Shown: positions 16,548 through 23,719, numbered from the stretch's first letter. The stretch: DNA of 41,271 nt from Variovorax sp. KBW07 (GCF_003852515.1 NZ_QAJK01000050.1:1-41271), one strand, 5' to 3'. A program made the numbers and translations. The notes: a model not told the origin generated them from the sequence alone.

Positions 16548-17147
16548 TCAGGAAGCCTTCCAGAAAATGTAGTCGGCCTGGTACTTCACCACCTGCTTCT
16601 GGCCCTTGGTCGCCGGCGTGCACGGCGAGGCCGCCGGCGCCACGCCGCCTTGCAGCGCCACGCGCTGGATGTAGGTCACGCCCGTCATCGCGCCCGAGCC
16701 CGTCGCCGGGTTGGCCTTCACCAGCTGGAACGGCAGGCTGGTCGGGCCCGAAGGCGCAACCGCCAGTTGCGTTGCCGTGAGCTTCGAGCCGTCGTTCGAT
16801 TCCCACGTGGCCGGCGGGCCGTAGTACTTGCCCACCTGCTTGCCGCTGCGGTCGTTCAGCTTGGCGTCGGGGCCGACGAACACCCACTCCGTCTGGCCCG
16901 GGGCGTTGGCCTTGTCGCGGCATTCGTAAGTGATGTCGCCCACGCCCACCGTTTCCATCGCCACCTTGTTGCCGGCCGGCACCTGGATGGTCGGCGGCAG
17001 GCTCGACTGGTTGAAGGCGGGGGCCATCGACATCGATCCGCAGGCGGTGAGCACGGCGGCAGCGGCGGAGACGGCGCCGAGGACGGCGAGCGAACGGGAC
17101 GTGGAAGAAGAAGAAGAAGAAGAAGAAGAAGAACGGGAGGTGTGCAT
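16548..17147 (-). CDS. DUF3455 lipoprotein with polyserine signal peptide
   Basis: 199 aa. The signal peptide is odd: MHTSR is followed by ten Ser before the hydrophobic core (LAVLGAVSAAAAVL), ending in the lipobox LTAC, so it is predicted as an outer- or inner-membrane lipoprotein. The mature part is DUF3455 (YECRDKANAPGQTEWVFVGP; KYYGPPATWESNDGSKLTA; PFQLVKANPATG; YIQRVALQGGVAP). It is the first gene of the operon with the ECF sigma factor and anti-sigma factor, so it may be an output or sensor of that system. DUF3455 function is not known; members occur widely in bacteria and fungi. Confidence 0.88.
   Translation of the reverse strand: MHTSRSSSSSSSSSSTSRSLAVLGAVSAAAAVLTACGSMSMAPAFNQSSLPPTIQVPAGNKVAMETVGVGDITYECRDKANAPGQTEWVFVGPDAKLNDRSGKQVGKYYGPPATWESNDGSKLTATQLAVAPSGPTSLPFQLVKANPATGSGAMTGVTYIQRVALQGGVAPAASPCTPATKGQKQVVKYQADYIFWKAS
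17104..17133. repeat. (GAA)10 microsatellite inside a signal peptide
   Basis: Ten uninterrupted GAA units on the plus strand are read as ten TCT serine codons in the DUF3455 gene. Because the unit is a triplet, slippage changes the length of the signal-peptide n-region without shifting the frame. Confidence 0.95.
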
Positions 17148-17173
17148 GGAATTGCTCCTGGGTTGTAGAAGGA

Positions 17174-17192
17174 CAGCAGCTCCTCGCTGCTG
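17174..17192 (-). promoter_or_regulatory. Leader hairpin upstream of DUF3455
   Basis: CAGCAGC (17174-17180) and GCTGCTG (17186-17192) form a perfect 7-bp stem with a 5-base loop in what should be the 5' leader of the sigma-factor operon. Its role is unknown. Confidence 0.4.
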
Positions 17193-17322
17193 AAGGGTCT
17201 ACACGGCAGGTGCGCGTTTGGATGCACCGGGGGCGAAATATTCTTTTGCGATTGGCTGGGTCGGGCGAGCGGGCCACCGGAAAGCTGAAACCGCCGGACA
17301 GCGTGACAAATTTCGAAGCGGT

Positions 17323-17343
17323 TGACACTGGGCCACAGTGTCA
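17323..17343. promoter_or_regulatory. Candidate operator: perfect 8-bp dyad in a divergent promoter region
   Basis: TGACACTG (17323-17330) and CAGTGTCA (17336-17343) are perfectly complementary around GGCCA. The left arm overlaps a TTGACA (17322-17327) that could be a -35 box for the OmpA-like genes. It lies between the divergent DUF3455 operon (17147) and the gene at 17392. Confidence 0.5.
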
Positions 17344-17363
17344 TCGGCCGCATCCTCCTACAA

Positions 17364-17383
17364 CTCCCAGACACAACTGGGAG
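17364..17383 (+). promoter_or_regulatory. Hairpin covering the ribosome-binding site of the first OmpA-like gene
   Basis: CTCCCAG (17364-17370) pairs perfectly with CTGGGAG (17377-17383) across a 6-base loop. The right arm contains most of the Shine-Dalgarno sequence GGGAGG (17379-17384) for the ATG at 17392, so the site is occluded when the stem forms. Confidence 0.55.
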
Positions 17384-17391
17384 GTTCCAAG

Positions 17392-17904
17392 ATGATGCGA
17401 AGAATTCTGGTGGTCGGAGGCAAGGTCAACAAGCACCGGCAAACTGTTCTGAGATACCTATTGGCATCTCTTGCCGTGCTGCTAACACCAGCCGCATCGG
17501 CGTGTAGCCCGATCAAGAGCACCGGCGTTGTGTTCGATCGGAACTCCGCCAAGGTTCCGGCTGAACAGGTTCTCAAGATTGCCAGCTGGACCGCCCTACT
17601 CCGCGCGAGATATCCCAATCGAGAAGCCATCTTCATGACCACGCAGGCAGCGTTCGGCGAGGACGATGCAAACAACCTCGGACTGAGGCGCATGAGGAGT
17701 GTTGCAGAGGTTCTCACGGGGAACTTGCAGTTCGATGTGCAGCGGATCCACCTCCCCTCGATCGGTTATGTCGCCACCAAGCCGGCGCCGGAGGGAAGCA
17801 ACTTGGTGAAACGCGTTGATATCGACTTCTTGCCGGCGTGCCCGCACGAGTGCCCATGCCAAATGGGAGACCCTCTCTACAACCCGCTGGATCAACGGCG
17901 GTGA
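17392..17904 (+). CDS. OmpA-like periplasmic protein, first of a tandem pair
   Basis: 170 aa from the ATG at 17392; a second ATG follows at 17395. The hydrophobic segment YLLASLAVLLTPAASAC is a signal peptide, with Cys in lipobox-like position (ASAC), so it may be a lipoprotein. The mature part follows the OmpA C-terminal plan: TGVVFDRNSAKVPAEQVLKI, then NNLGLRRMRSVAEVLTG (the NxxL..RxxxVxxxL peptidoglycan-binding helix pattern) and LVKRVDIDF. Base composition is lower in GC than the flanking genes. The next gene overlaps its stop (GTGA). The role is probably envelope-associated; I do not recognise a named family. Confidence 0.75.
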   Translation: MMRRILVVGGKVNKHRQTVLRYLLASLAVLLTPAASACSPIKSTGVVFDRNSAKVPAEQVLKIASWTALLRARYPNREAIFMTTQAAFGEDDANNLGLRRMRSVAEVLTGNLQFDVQRIHLPSIGYVATKPAPEGSNLVKRVDIDFLPACPHECPCQMGDPLYNPLDQRR

Positions 17905-18350
17905 AGGGTCAAATCATTGCCCTGCTGTCGCTCGCCCTGACCGCAGGGCCAGTGGCCGCGTGCAGCTACATCGTGCAAACCCAAGTGCACTTCGAAAGCG
18001 GCTCGGCGGAACTGGACCGGTCGCAAGTCATCAAGCTTGCCGAGTGGCTGGACCGCTCGTACACGGACTTCTCCATGTACACGGGCGCAGCGGTGGAGGC
18101 CGGTGCTTCCGGTCCCGTTGACGCGGATGCAAAAGCGTTGGCCGCACTGCGTGCAACCAACACGGTGAAAGCGCTACGCATGCTGTTGCGCGTTGACCTT
18201 CCGGTGGAGAAATTCTCTCGGGCATACCGCTTTTCAACGAGCGACCTGGGAGAGAACAACGACTTCGCTTCGCTCCAGCTCTACCCCGATGCCGCAAGGC
18301 TGAAGCTGCCGGACTGCAACCCGGTCCCGATTCCGGGCTTCAAGTACTGA
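17901..18350 (+). CDS. OmpA-like small secreted protein, second of a tandem pair
   Basis: 149 aa from the GTG at 17901 that overlaps the previous stop; the frame is open upstream from 17838 but only the GTG leads straight into a signal peptide (IIALLSLALTAGPVAAC). PVAAC is a good lipobox. The mature part parallels its neighbour: IVQTQVHFESGSAELDRSQV, then ALAALRATNTVKALRMLL, but the final beta strand is less like OmpA. Probably an old duplication of the preceding gene, translationally coupled to it. The function is unknown. Confidence 0.7.
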   Translation: MKGQIIALLSLALTAGPVAACSYIVQTQVHFESGSAELDRSQVIKLAEWLDRSYTDFSMYTGAAVEAGASGPVDADAKALAALRATNTVKALRMLLRVDLPVEKFSRAYRFSTSDLGENNDFASLQLYPDAARLKLPDCNPVPIPGFKY

Positions 18351-18370
18351 GCCAGTGGCGCAACAGGGCA

Positions 18371-18400
18371 TGCCATGTGCCGACCGACCGGCACATGGCA
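18371..18400. terminator. Strong hairpin between convergent genes, probable bidirectional terminator
   Basis: TGCCATGTGCCG (18371-18382) and CGGCACATGGCA (18389-18400) form a perfect 12-bp stem with a 6-base loop, between the stop of the plus-strand pair (18350) and the stop of the minus-strand gene (18428). There is no T run on either side, so it is not a canonical intrinsic terminator. Confidence 0.55.
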
Positions 18401-18427
18401 ACCGCCCCAATCAACAGCAGCCCTCAC

Positions 18428-18844
18428 TCACCCCGAGTGCGCGAGCTGCAAGCCCCCTTTGCCATCGGGCTGCCAGACCTCCGCCCCATCCGAACTGGCA
18501 TTGAAGAATCCGACACCGTGCTTCGCGGCAAGCGCGACAACGGCGTCATACGCAGGCTCGGCCTTCGACCAGGCGAACGCCGCATAGATGACTTCCCGCC
18601 CGACGCTGTAGTCGGTCACCGTCGAGTCGTCCTCCGGAAAATCCTCGGACGACAACGGGCCGTTCATGGCAGGCCATGACTGGATCATTTCCAGGAACCA
18701 CGCCTTCAATGCAGGCGCGCTCACATCCGGGTCGTCGTAGGAATGGTCTTCTTCCCACTCGGTGTGGCCTTCAAACCATTCGAGAAAGGCGGCCCGGTCC
18801 TTGGGCGCAGCCTCCACTGCAAACACCATCAAGTCGTAACTCAT
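18428..18844 (-). CDS. Conserved small acidic protein of unknown function
   Basis: 138 aa, start ATG at 18842-18844 after AGGAGGAG. It begins MSYDLMVFAVEAAPKDRAAF and has a Trp/Glu-rich stretch (EWFEGHTEWEEDHSYDDPDV), then PALKAWFLEMIQSWPAMNGP. I know this type as a widespread uncharacterised cytoplasmic protein that is often a single-gene unit; no catalytic motif is apparent. It has no signal peptide or membrane segment. Its ribosome-binding site lies in a hairpin (18850-18872). Whether it is an immunity protein of a toxin system cannot be told from the sequence; no toxin gene adjoins it. Confidence 0.8.
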   Translation of the reverse strand: MSYDLMVFAVEAAPKDRAAFLEWFEGHTEWEEDHSYDDPDVSAPALKAWFLEMIQSWPAMNGPLSSEDFPEDDSTVTDYSVGREVIYAAFAWSKAEPAYDAVVALAAKHGVGFFNASSDGAEVWQPDGKGGLQLAHSG

Positions 18845-18849
18845 GTGGG

Positions 18850-18872
18850 GAACTCCTCCTGGTTGGGAGTTC
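18850..18872 (-). promoter_or_regulatory. Hairpin covering the ribosome-binding site of the small acidic protein
   Basis: Read on the minus strand, GAACTCC pairs perfectly with GGAGTTC (plus-strand 18866-18872 and 18850-18856), with a 9-base loop. The second arm contains GGAG of the AGGAGGAG Shine-Dalgarno sequence just before the ATG at 18844. The layout is very like the hairpin at 17364-17383. Confidence 0.5.
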
Positions 18873-18922
18873 GATTCTGGTGTCGGTGAATGACAAAAGT
18901 GCGAGTGGTCGAGCCATGGGCG

Positions 18923-19037
18923 CCTCCAAGCCGCCCTCGGAGGTATTTGACCAGTAGCCCAAATACCCGCACGGCGCAGCTACGCCACGGCAGTTCGTTC
19001 GCGAGCACTGCCGCGCCGTGCCCGCAAGGGATTTTTT
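18923..19037 (+). ncRNA. Candidate structured RNA: consecutive stem-loops ending in T6
   Basis: The 327-base gap between 18845 and 19171 holds no convincing gene but has ordered pairing. CCTCC (18923-18927) pairs with GGAGG (18939-18943); GGTATTTG (18942-18949) pairs with CAAATACC (18960-18967), perfect over 8 bp; GCACGGCGC (18969-18977) pairs with GCGCCGTGC (19013-19021), perfect over 9 bp, enclosing CGGCAGT (18988-18994) with ACTGCCG (19007-19013). T6 follows at 19032-19037. Adjacent stems share a base or two at their borders. This could be a small RNA with its terminator, a leader, or a repeat-derived structure. No promoter is obvious. Confidence 0.35.
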
Positions 19038-19171
19038 AAGGAAAAACATCCCCAAGGGCATTGGTACTGACTCAACCGAGCCTGGCCAAGGCCCGCAGGC
19101 GAAGAAAACGAGCGCATTGTGAGCGGGGCGTTCAAACGCGAGCAAGGTCCAGTTCCCTGCGCCGACGATCA

Positions 19172-20398
19172 TCAAGAAGATCGTTGCGACAGGGTTGGGA
19201 GATCGGGCTCCACATCTCGTCGCATGAGTGTTTCGAGATCACTGGCTAATTTATGCACGCTGTTCCATTGCTGATAGTCACACTCGATATTGAAGACCTT
19301 TTTTATGAGCATTGCATTCTGTTCGACCGTTGGAGCGTCTCGAAACATTGCATACAAGTCCGTAAGCCCATGAGCTTTTCCCACCGCCTGATTCAACTTG
19401 TCCTTCTGGACAAGCCGATCTCCGACCTTGATGTGAGCCGCTACAGGATTTTTCAAGGTATCCCAGAGCGTGTGCGAAAGACGATCTGTGCTCTCCATCT
19501 TTTCCATCGCCGCCGATAGCGCTTTATCGGTCTCCATTCTGATTTTCCTTTTTGCGCCACGGGTTTTCGCGTTACGCAACTCTATTGCTTGATCGGTGAT
19601 TGTTTGACGAAATCCAGTTAGATCTTTTCTTATTCGCATGAGCTCATTGCAAAACGCGCCCGGACTGTCCTTGCAGTTCTTAAGAACTGTTTGAGTCAAA
19701 GCCGGCATTTTTATACGACGCCACTCAGGAATGTCACTGTCATCCCAATCATCGAATTCAGTCGACAAGCTTTCGAACAACTTCAATGCGGCCTTGCGTT
19801 TTTCGCCGATGTATTCCAAGGTAAATGGCCGGCTCAGCAGCCCGGTGTACAAGTGCAGCCCCAATTCCGTTGCCACATTACCCATTGCGCGCATTCGACG
19901 ATAGGAGGCATCCAAGGTATCCATATCGGAGCGTGAAAAATCTGCACTTCGGCCAAGCAAGTACGCCGTATCCAAATTGTTCGAATCCATGATGCGCGAC
20001 ATGCGAGCAAAACCGAAGGTTTTCTCATATTCGATCAATGTCTGAAGTTCATCAGCCAACCGATCAATGTTGTAGCTCACATGCGTGTTGAGCCAGGTTC
20101 TATCTATCAGAATTTCAACAGACAGGTCCTCTAGCCCAATCCTCGTCAGCAGCTCTTCGCACTCGCGAGCCACTCCCGTCGGATGAATCAACCCCCAATT
20201 GAAAAGATCCCCAAACCCAATCTGCTCTCCGGTTGGCAGCTCGTAGATATAGATTCGCTCATGAAACGCAGCTGCTTCGATCAAGGAATTGATGGCATGC
20301 AGCTCCCCCGGCGTAATTATCTTCGGCGAAGAGAAAACCCTGTTGGCATCAATCAGCACATCAACGCTAAGAAGTGCGCTATTGGAAACGTCAATCAT
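19172..20398 (-). CDS. Unrecognised 408-aa protein in a low-GC islet
   Basis: One intact minus-strand frame, ATG at 20396-20398, no good Shine-Dalgarno. GC is far below the surroundings (26 of 60 at 19681-19740, against 42 of 60 at 21481-21540). No signal peptide or membrane segment. Visible parts: an alpha/beta-like start (SVDVLIDANRVFSS, ITPGELHAINSLIEAAAF, HERIYIYELP) in which VLIDAN and the following acidic residues loosely recall a PIN-type nuclease; a long helical middle; a Lys/Arg-rich stretch RNAKTRGAKRKIRMETDKAL; and a helical C-terminus (CDYQQWNSVHKLASDLETLM). The PIN resemblance is weak. Composition and isolation point to horizontal acquisition. I do not recognise the family. Confidence 0.75.
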   Translation of the reverse strand: MIDVSNSALLSVDVLIDANRVFSSPKIITPGELHAINSLIEAAAFHERIYIYELPTGEQIGFGDLFNWGLIHPTGVARECEELLTRIGLEDLSVEILIDRTWLNTHVSYNIDRLADELQTLIEYEKTFGFARMSRIMDSNNLDTAYLLGRSADFSRSDMDTLDASYRRMRAMGNVATELGLHLYTGLLSRPFTLEYIGEKRKAALKLFESLSTEFDDWDDSDIPEWRRIKMPALTQTVLKNCKDSPGAFCNELMRIRKDLTGFRQTITDQAIELRNAKTRGAKRKIRMETDKALSAAMEKMESTDRLSHTLWDTLKNPVAAHIKVGDRLVQKDKLNQAVGKAHGLTDLYAMFRDAPTVEQNAMLIKKVFNIECDYQQWNSVHKLASDLETLMRRDVEPDLPTLSQRSS

Positions 20399-20788
20399 GG
20401 GAGCAGCCCTGGATTTTTATGCACAGCTAGAACCTCCAATTTCCAGACAGCAAAAACCGACAACCGATTGCACAAATCGTCTCAATCCATTTTCACTTGA
20501 AAACGACGACTTCTTTAGTGGTTTCAGTGCAAGTTTATACAGGATTATCGCGCCTAAAGAGAGCGGTTTTTCCTTGTGGACAAAGGGGACAGTTGAGAAA
20601 ACGAGGTACCACTCCGCCGGTCTATTTTCCCAGGCACTCCAAGCCGGACAACGGGAGACTCCCTGTGATTTCCCACCGAATAGGCTCGCACAAATTATTG
20701 ACTGTCAGACAAATATATTGTTCCTAAAACCCCATTTATCCGCAAAGGTATCCGCAAGACACTCCTCCCATCCCCTCAGGAGTGCTTC
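20399..20788. other. Low-GC intergenic region upstream of the MFS gene
   Basis: A 390-base AT-rich gap between the divergent 408-aa gene and the MFS gene. I see no supported ORF. It contains a short perfect palindrome GGGAG-A-CTCCC (20653-20663), a TTGACT (20698-20703) and a TATATT (20714-20719) too close together to be one promoter, and TGTCAGACA (20704-20711 region), a short dyad. It ends in the hairpin at 20760-20784. Confidence 0.4.
20760..20784 (+). promoter_or_regulatory. Hairpin covering the ribosome-binding site of the MFS gene
   Basis: CACTCCT (20760-20766) pairs perfectly with AGGAGTG (20778-20784) across an 11-base C-rich loop. The right arm holds the Shine-Dalgarno AGGAG for the ATG at 20789. 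It is the third such arrangement within 3.5 kb. Confidence 0.5.
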
Positions 20789-21991
20789 ATGCCAATCGCC
20801 TTACTCGCGCTGACCCTCAGCGCCTTCGCCATCGGGACGACCGAATTCGTCATCGTTGGCCTCATCCCCACGGTCGCTGCTGACCTGGGCATCGGCCTTC
20901 CCTCGGCCGGCCTTCTCGTCAGCCTCTACGCACTGGGCGTCGCCATCGGCGCGCCGGTGCTCACGGCCCTCACGGGCAAGCTGCCGCGCAAGGCGCTGCT
21001 GCTCGGGCTGATGGCGCTCTTCACGCTCGGCAACCTGCTGGCGTGGAAGGCACCGAGCTATGAATCGCTGGTGGCCGCCCGCATCCTCACGGGCCTGGCG
21101 CACGGCGTGTTCTTCTCTATCGGCTCGACCATCGCCACGGGCCTGGTGCCGAAGGAAAAGGCCGCGAGCGCCATCGCGATCATGTTCACCGGGCTCACGG
21201 TGGCGCTGGTCACGGGTGTGCCGCTGGGCACGTTCATCGGCCAGCACTTCGGCTGGCGCGAAACCTTCCTGGCTGTGTCCGCGCTGGGCGTCATCGCCTT
21301 CATCGGCAGCTGGATCTTCATTCCCAACAACATCCGCCACACGCCGCCCGCCTCGCTCGCGCAGCAAGCCAAGGTGCTGGCCGAGCCGCGCCTGTTGCTG
21401 GTGTATGCCAAGACTGCCATCGGCTACGGCGGCTCGTTCATTCCGTTCACGTTCCTTGCGCCGATCCTGACGGACGTGTCGGGCTTCAGCGCCGGCTCGG
21501 TGGGCTGGGTGATGCTGGTGTATGGCGTGTCGGTGGCGGTGGGCAACATCTGGGGCGGCAAGCTGGCCGACCGCATGGGGCCGATTCCCGCGCTGAAGAT
21601 CATCTTCGCGCTGCTGGCCGCCGTGCTGCTGGTGTTCAACTTCGCGGCACCGCACAAGTGGCTGGCGCTGGTGGCGGTGCTGATGTGGGGCGCGGTCGCA
21701 TTCGGCAACGTGCCGGGCCTGCAGGTGTATGTGGTGAAGCAGGCCGAACGCTTCACGCCGCAGGCGGTGGACGTGGCCTCGGGCCTGAACATCGCGGCCT
21801 TCAACCTGGGCATTGCGCTGGCAGCCTGGGCCGGCGGCCTGATCGTGACGCACCTGGGCCTGATGCACACGCCATGGATCGGCGCACTGGTGGTGCTGGT
21901 GTCGCTGGGCCTGACGCACTGGAGCGGCACGCTGGACCGCCGTGCCGGCATCCCGGCGCGGGCCTCGGGTCCGATGCCGGTCAGCCACTGA
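20789..21991 (+). CDS. MFS transporter, DHA1 (AraJ/YdhP-type) efflux family
   Basis: 400 aa with 12 hydrophobic segments. The beginning [20 protein letters not shown] is characteristic of the sugar-efflux/AraJ-like DHA1 group, as are the helix 2-3 loop [15 protein letters not shown] and helix 5 [20 protein letters not shown]. It is an inner-membrane proton-coupled exporter. The AGGAG site lies in a hairpin. The aldo/keto reductase gene follows 59 bases later in the same direction and is probably co-transcribed. The substrate is not deducible. Confidence 0.92.
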   Translation: MPIALLALTLSAFAIGTTEFVIVGLIPTVAADLGIGLPSAGLLVSLYALGVAIGAPVLTALTGKLPRKALLLGLMALFTLGNLLAWKAPSYESLVAARILTGLAHGVFFSIGSTIATGLVPKEKAASAIAIMFTGLTVALVTGVPLGTFIGQHFGWRETFLAVSALGVIAFIGSWIFIPNNIRHTPPASLAQQAKVLAEPRLLLVYAKTAIGYGGSFIPFTFLAPILTDVSGFSAGSVGWVMLVYGVSVAVGNIWGGKLADRMGPIPALKIIFALLAAVLLVFNFAAPHKWLALVAVLMWGAVAFGNVPGLQVYVVKQAERFTPQAVDVASGLNIAAFNLGIALAAWAGGLIVTHLGLMHTPWIGALVVLVSLGLTHWSGTLDRRAGIPARASGPMPVSH

Positions 21992-22050
21992 TCGAAGCCT
22001 TCTTCATTTCCTCATTCATTCAATTTCAACGCACAAGGACAAACAACATC

Positions 22051-22890
22051 ATGGCAACGAACAACGACATCAACGACATCAACGACACGACCATCCCCGC
22101 CTTCGGCCTCGGCACCTTCCGCCTCAAGGGCCAGGTGGTGATCGACTCGGTAAAGAACGGCCTCGACGTGGGCTACCGCGTGATCGACACGGCGCAGATC
22201 TACGGCAATGAAGCCGAGGTGGGCCAGGCCATTGCCGAAAGCGGCGTGGCGCGCAAAGACCTGTTCATCACGACCAAGATCTGGACCGACAACTACGCGA
22301 AAGACAAGCTGGTGCCGAGCCTGAAAGACAGCCTCGCCAAGCTGCGCACAGACCATGTCGACCTGACGCTGATCCACTGGCCCTCGCCGGGCAACGCAGT
22401 GCCTGTGGCCGAGTTCATGGGCGCGCTGGCCGAGGCCAAGACGCTGGGGCTGACCAAGCACATCGGCGTGTCGAACTTCAACATCGCACTGATGAAGGAA
22501 GCCATCGCGGCGGTGGGCGCGGAAAACATCGCCACCAACCAGATCGAGCTGCACCCGTACCTGCAGAACCGCAAGGTGGCGGAGTTCGCAAAGAGCCAGG
22601 GCATCCACATCACTTCGTACATGACGCTGGCCTACGGCAAGGTGATCGCCGACCCGGTGATCGAGGCGATTGCCAAGGCGCACAACGCAACGACGGCGCA
22701 GGTCACGCTGGCCTGGGCGATGCAACTGGGCTACGCGGTGATTCCGTCGTCGACGAAGCGCGCGAACCTCGAAGGCAACCTGAAAGCGCAGCAGCTGAAG
22801 CTGAGCGATGCCGAAATGGCGCAGATGGCCGCGCTCGACCGCGACGAGCGGCTCACCGACCCGGCCGGCCTGTCGCCGGCCTGGGACTGA
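22051..22890 (+). CDS. Aldo/keto reductase, DkgB-like
   Basis: 279 aa from the ATG at 22051 with AAGGAC upstream; the frame is open further upstream inside the MFS gene. The AKR catalytic tetrad is Asp46, Tyr51 ([11 protein letters not shown]), Lys76 (ITTKIW) and His109 (LIHWPSP). The NADPH-binding end is [14 protein letters not shown]. Closest in plan to 2,5-diketo-D-gluconate reductase/methylglyoxal reductase types. The N-terminus has a tandem NDIN repeat from AAC-GAC-ATC codons. Together with the preceding exporter this suggests a detoxification unit. Confidence 0.93.
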   Translation: MATNNDINDINDTTIPAFGLGTFRLKGQVVIDSVKNGLDVGYRVIDTAQIYGNEAEVGQAIAESGVARKDLFITTKIWTDNYAKDKLVPSLKDSLAKLRTDHVDLTLIHWPSPGNAVPVAEFMGALAEAKTLGLTKHIGVSNFNIALMKEAIAAVGAENIATNQIELHPYLQNRKVAEFAKSQGIHITSYMTLAYGKVIADPVIEAIAKAHNATTAQVTLAWAMQLGYAVIPSSTKRANLEGNLKAQQLKLSDAEMAQMAALDRDERLTDPAGLSPAWD

Positions 22891-22917
22891 GCGAGCCATC
22901 GACGCGAGGGCCAAGCC

Positions 22918-23268
22918 ATGAACGATGACGACGACGACAACAACAAGCCACTGCCGCCGTTCGCCGGCCGCACTTTCGAAGTGCGCTATGGCGAGACGAT
23001 GACCGCGCTGAACATCTACGCGGCCGACGGCAAGACGATGCGCTACGAAGTCACGGCCGGCCCCTTCAAGGGCGCGACGGCCGAGGTGCACTACGAGGCG
23101 GAGGCGCTGGGCACTGGGCTGTATGCGCTCTCATGGCAAGAGGCCGACAAGGGCACGGTGGTGCACGTCGACGACTTCGAAGGCGGCCACTCGCGCTCGT
23201 ACTACACGACGGCCGGGCACGAGTTCGTGCGCATGGCCGGCACGCTGCGCGAGGTGGTGGCGCGATGA
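22918..23268 (+). CDS. MoaF-like small protein
   Basis: 116 aa. After an acidic start (MNDDDDDNNK) it is all beta in pattern: GRTFEVRYGETMTALNIYA, MRYEVTAGPFKGATAEVHYE, LYALSWQEADKGTVVHVDDF and YYTTAGHEFVRMAGTLREV. The SWQE...G...V.DF..G section fits the MoaF-related calycin-type domain, which binds small hydrophobic molecules. It is 27 bases downstream of the aldo/keto reductase in the same direction, so likely the third gene of that operon. The function is not established. Confidence 0.7.
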   Translation: MNDDDDDNNKPLPPFAGRTFEVRYGETMTALNIYAADGKTMRYEVTAGPFKGATAEVHYEAEALGTGLYALSWQEADKGTVVHVDDFEGGHSRSYYTTAGHEFVRMAGTLREVVAR

Positions 23269-23289
23269 GCCGGCCGCGCCCGCGGGTGT

Positions 23290-23308
23290 GCGCTGCGTCG
23301 GGCAGCGC
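23290..23308. terminator. Hairpin between convergent genes
   Basis: GCGCTGC (23290-23296) and GCAGCGC (23302-23308) form a perfect 7-bp stem with loop GTCGG, directly beside the stop codon of the minus-strand gene at 23309 and 21 bases after the MoaF-like stop. No T run. Confidence 0.35.
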
Positions 23309-23719
23309 TCAGCCGGCAGCAATCTGACGTTCCGCCTCGACGGGGGCGACAACAACGGCTGCTGCTGCGGCGGCGGCGGCTTCAACCGCGGCAGGTTGCA
23401 GCGCGGGAACCTGCGCATCGCATGCCGACTGCAACGCGATCGCGACGGCCTCGGGTGCCTCGCGCAACTCGGCGATGTCGCGCTCGCCGACGCAGTAGCC
23501 GTCGAGCCGCACGTAGACGCGCTTGAAATCGCCACCCAGCGCCTTCGCCACATCGCGCAGGCAATCAGGAAGCGTGGCAAAGCCGCGGTCCTGGTAGGAG
23601 CTGGGCGGTATCACGCCCTTGGAGCGGGGTGCGCGCACGGAGTAGGCAAAAGATGCGCCGTCTGCCCGGAGCTCCACCACGGGCTGCAGGCTGCGTTGGA
23701 CTTCCCCTGTGCTTTTCAT
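23309..23719 (-). CDS. Hypothetical protein with Ala/Val-rich tail
   Basis: 136 aa from the ATG at 23717-23719; the frame continues upstream but as antisense to nothing native. The core is alpha/beta (ADGASFAYSVRA, YQDRGFATLPDCLRDVAKAL, FKRVYVRLDGYCVGERDIAEL), followed by a low-complexity run of Ala and Val (about 114-126). No signal peptide. I do not recognise the family. It lies 28 bases after the start side of the YbfB-type MFS gene and may be co-transcribed from upstream. Confidence 0.6.
   Translation of the reverse strand: MKSTGEVQRSLQPVVELRADGASFAYSVRAPRSKGVIPPSSYQDRGFATLPDCLRDVAKALGGDFKRVYVRLDGYCVGERDIAELREAPEAVAIALQSACDAQVPALQPAAVEAAAAAAAAVVVAPVEAERQIAAG

Noticed and set aside
18771-19175. 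A 134-codon minus-strand frame across the candidate RNA
   Set aside because: No Shine-Dalgarno, overlaps the 138-aa gene in another frame, and the region is better explained by base pairing.
19061-19249. A 62-codon plus-strand frame rich in Arg
   Set aside because: No ribosome site and it overlaps the end of the 408-aa gene; composition looks random.
20399-20788. Small plus-strand ORFs of 76-174 codons upstream of the MFS gene
   Set aside because: No ribosome sites, no family resemblance, and they run into or across the MFS start in other frames.
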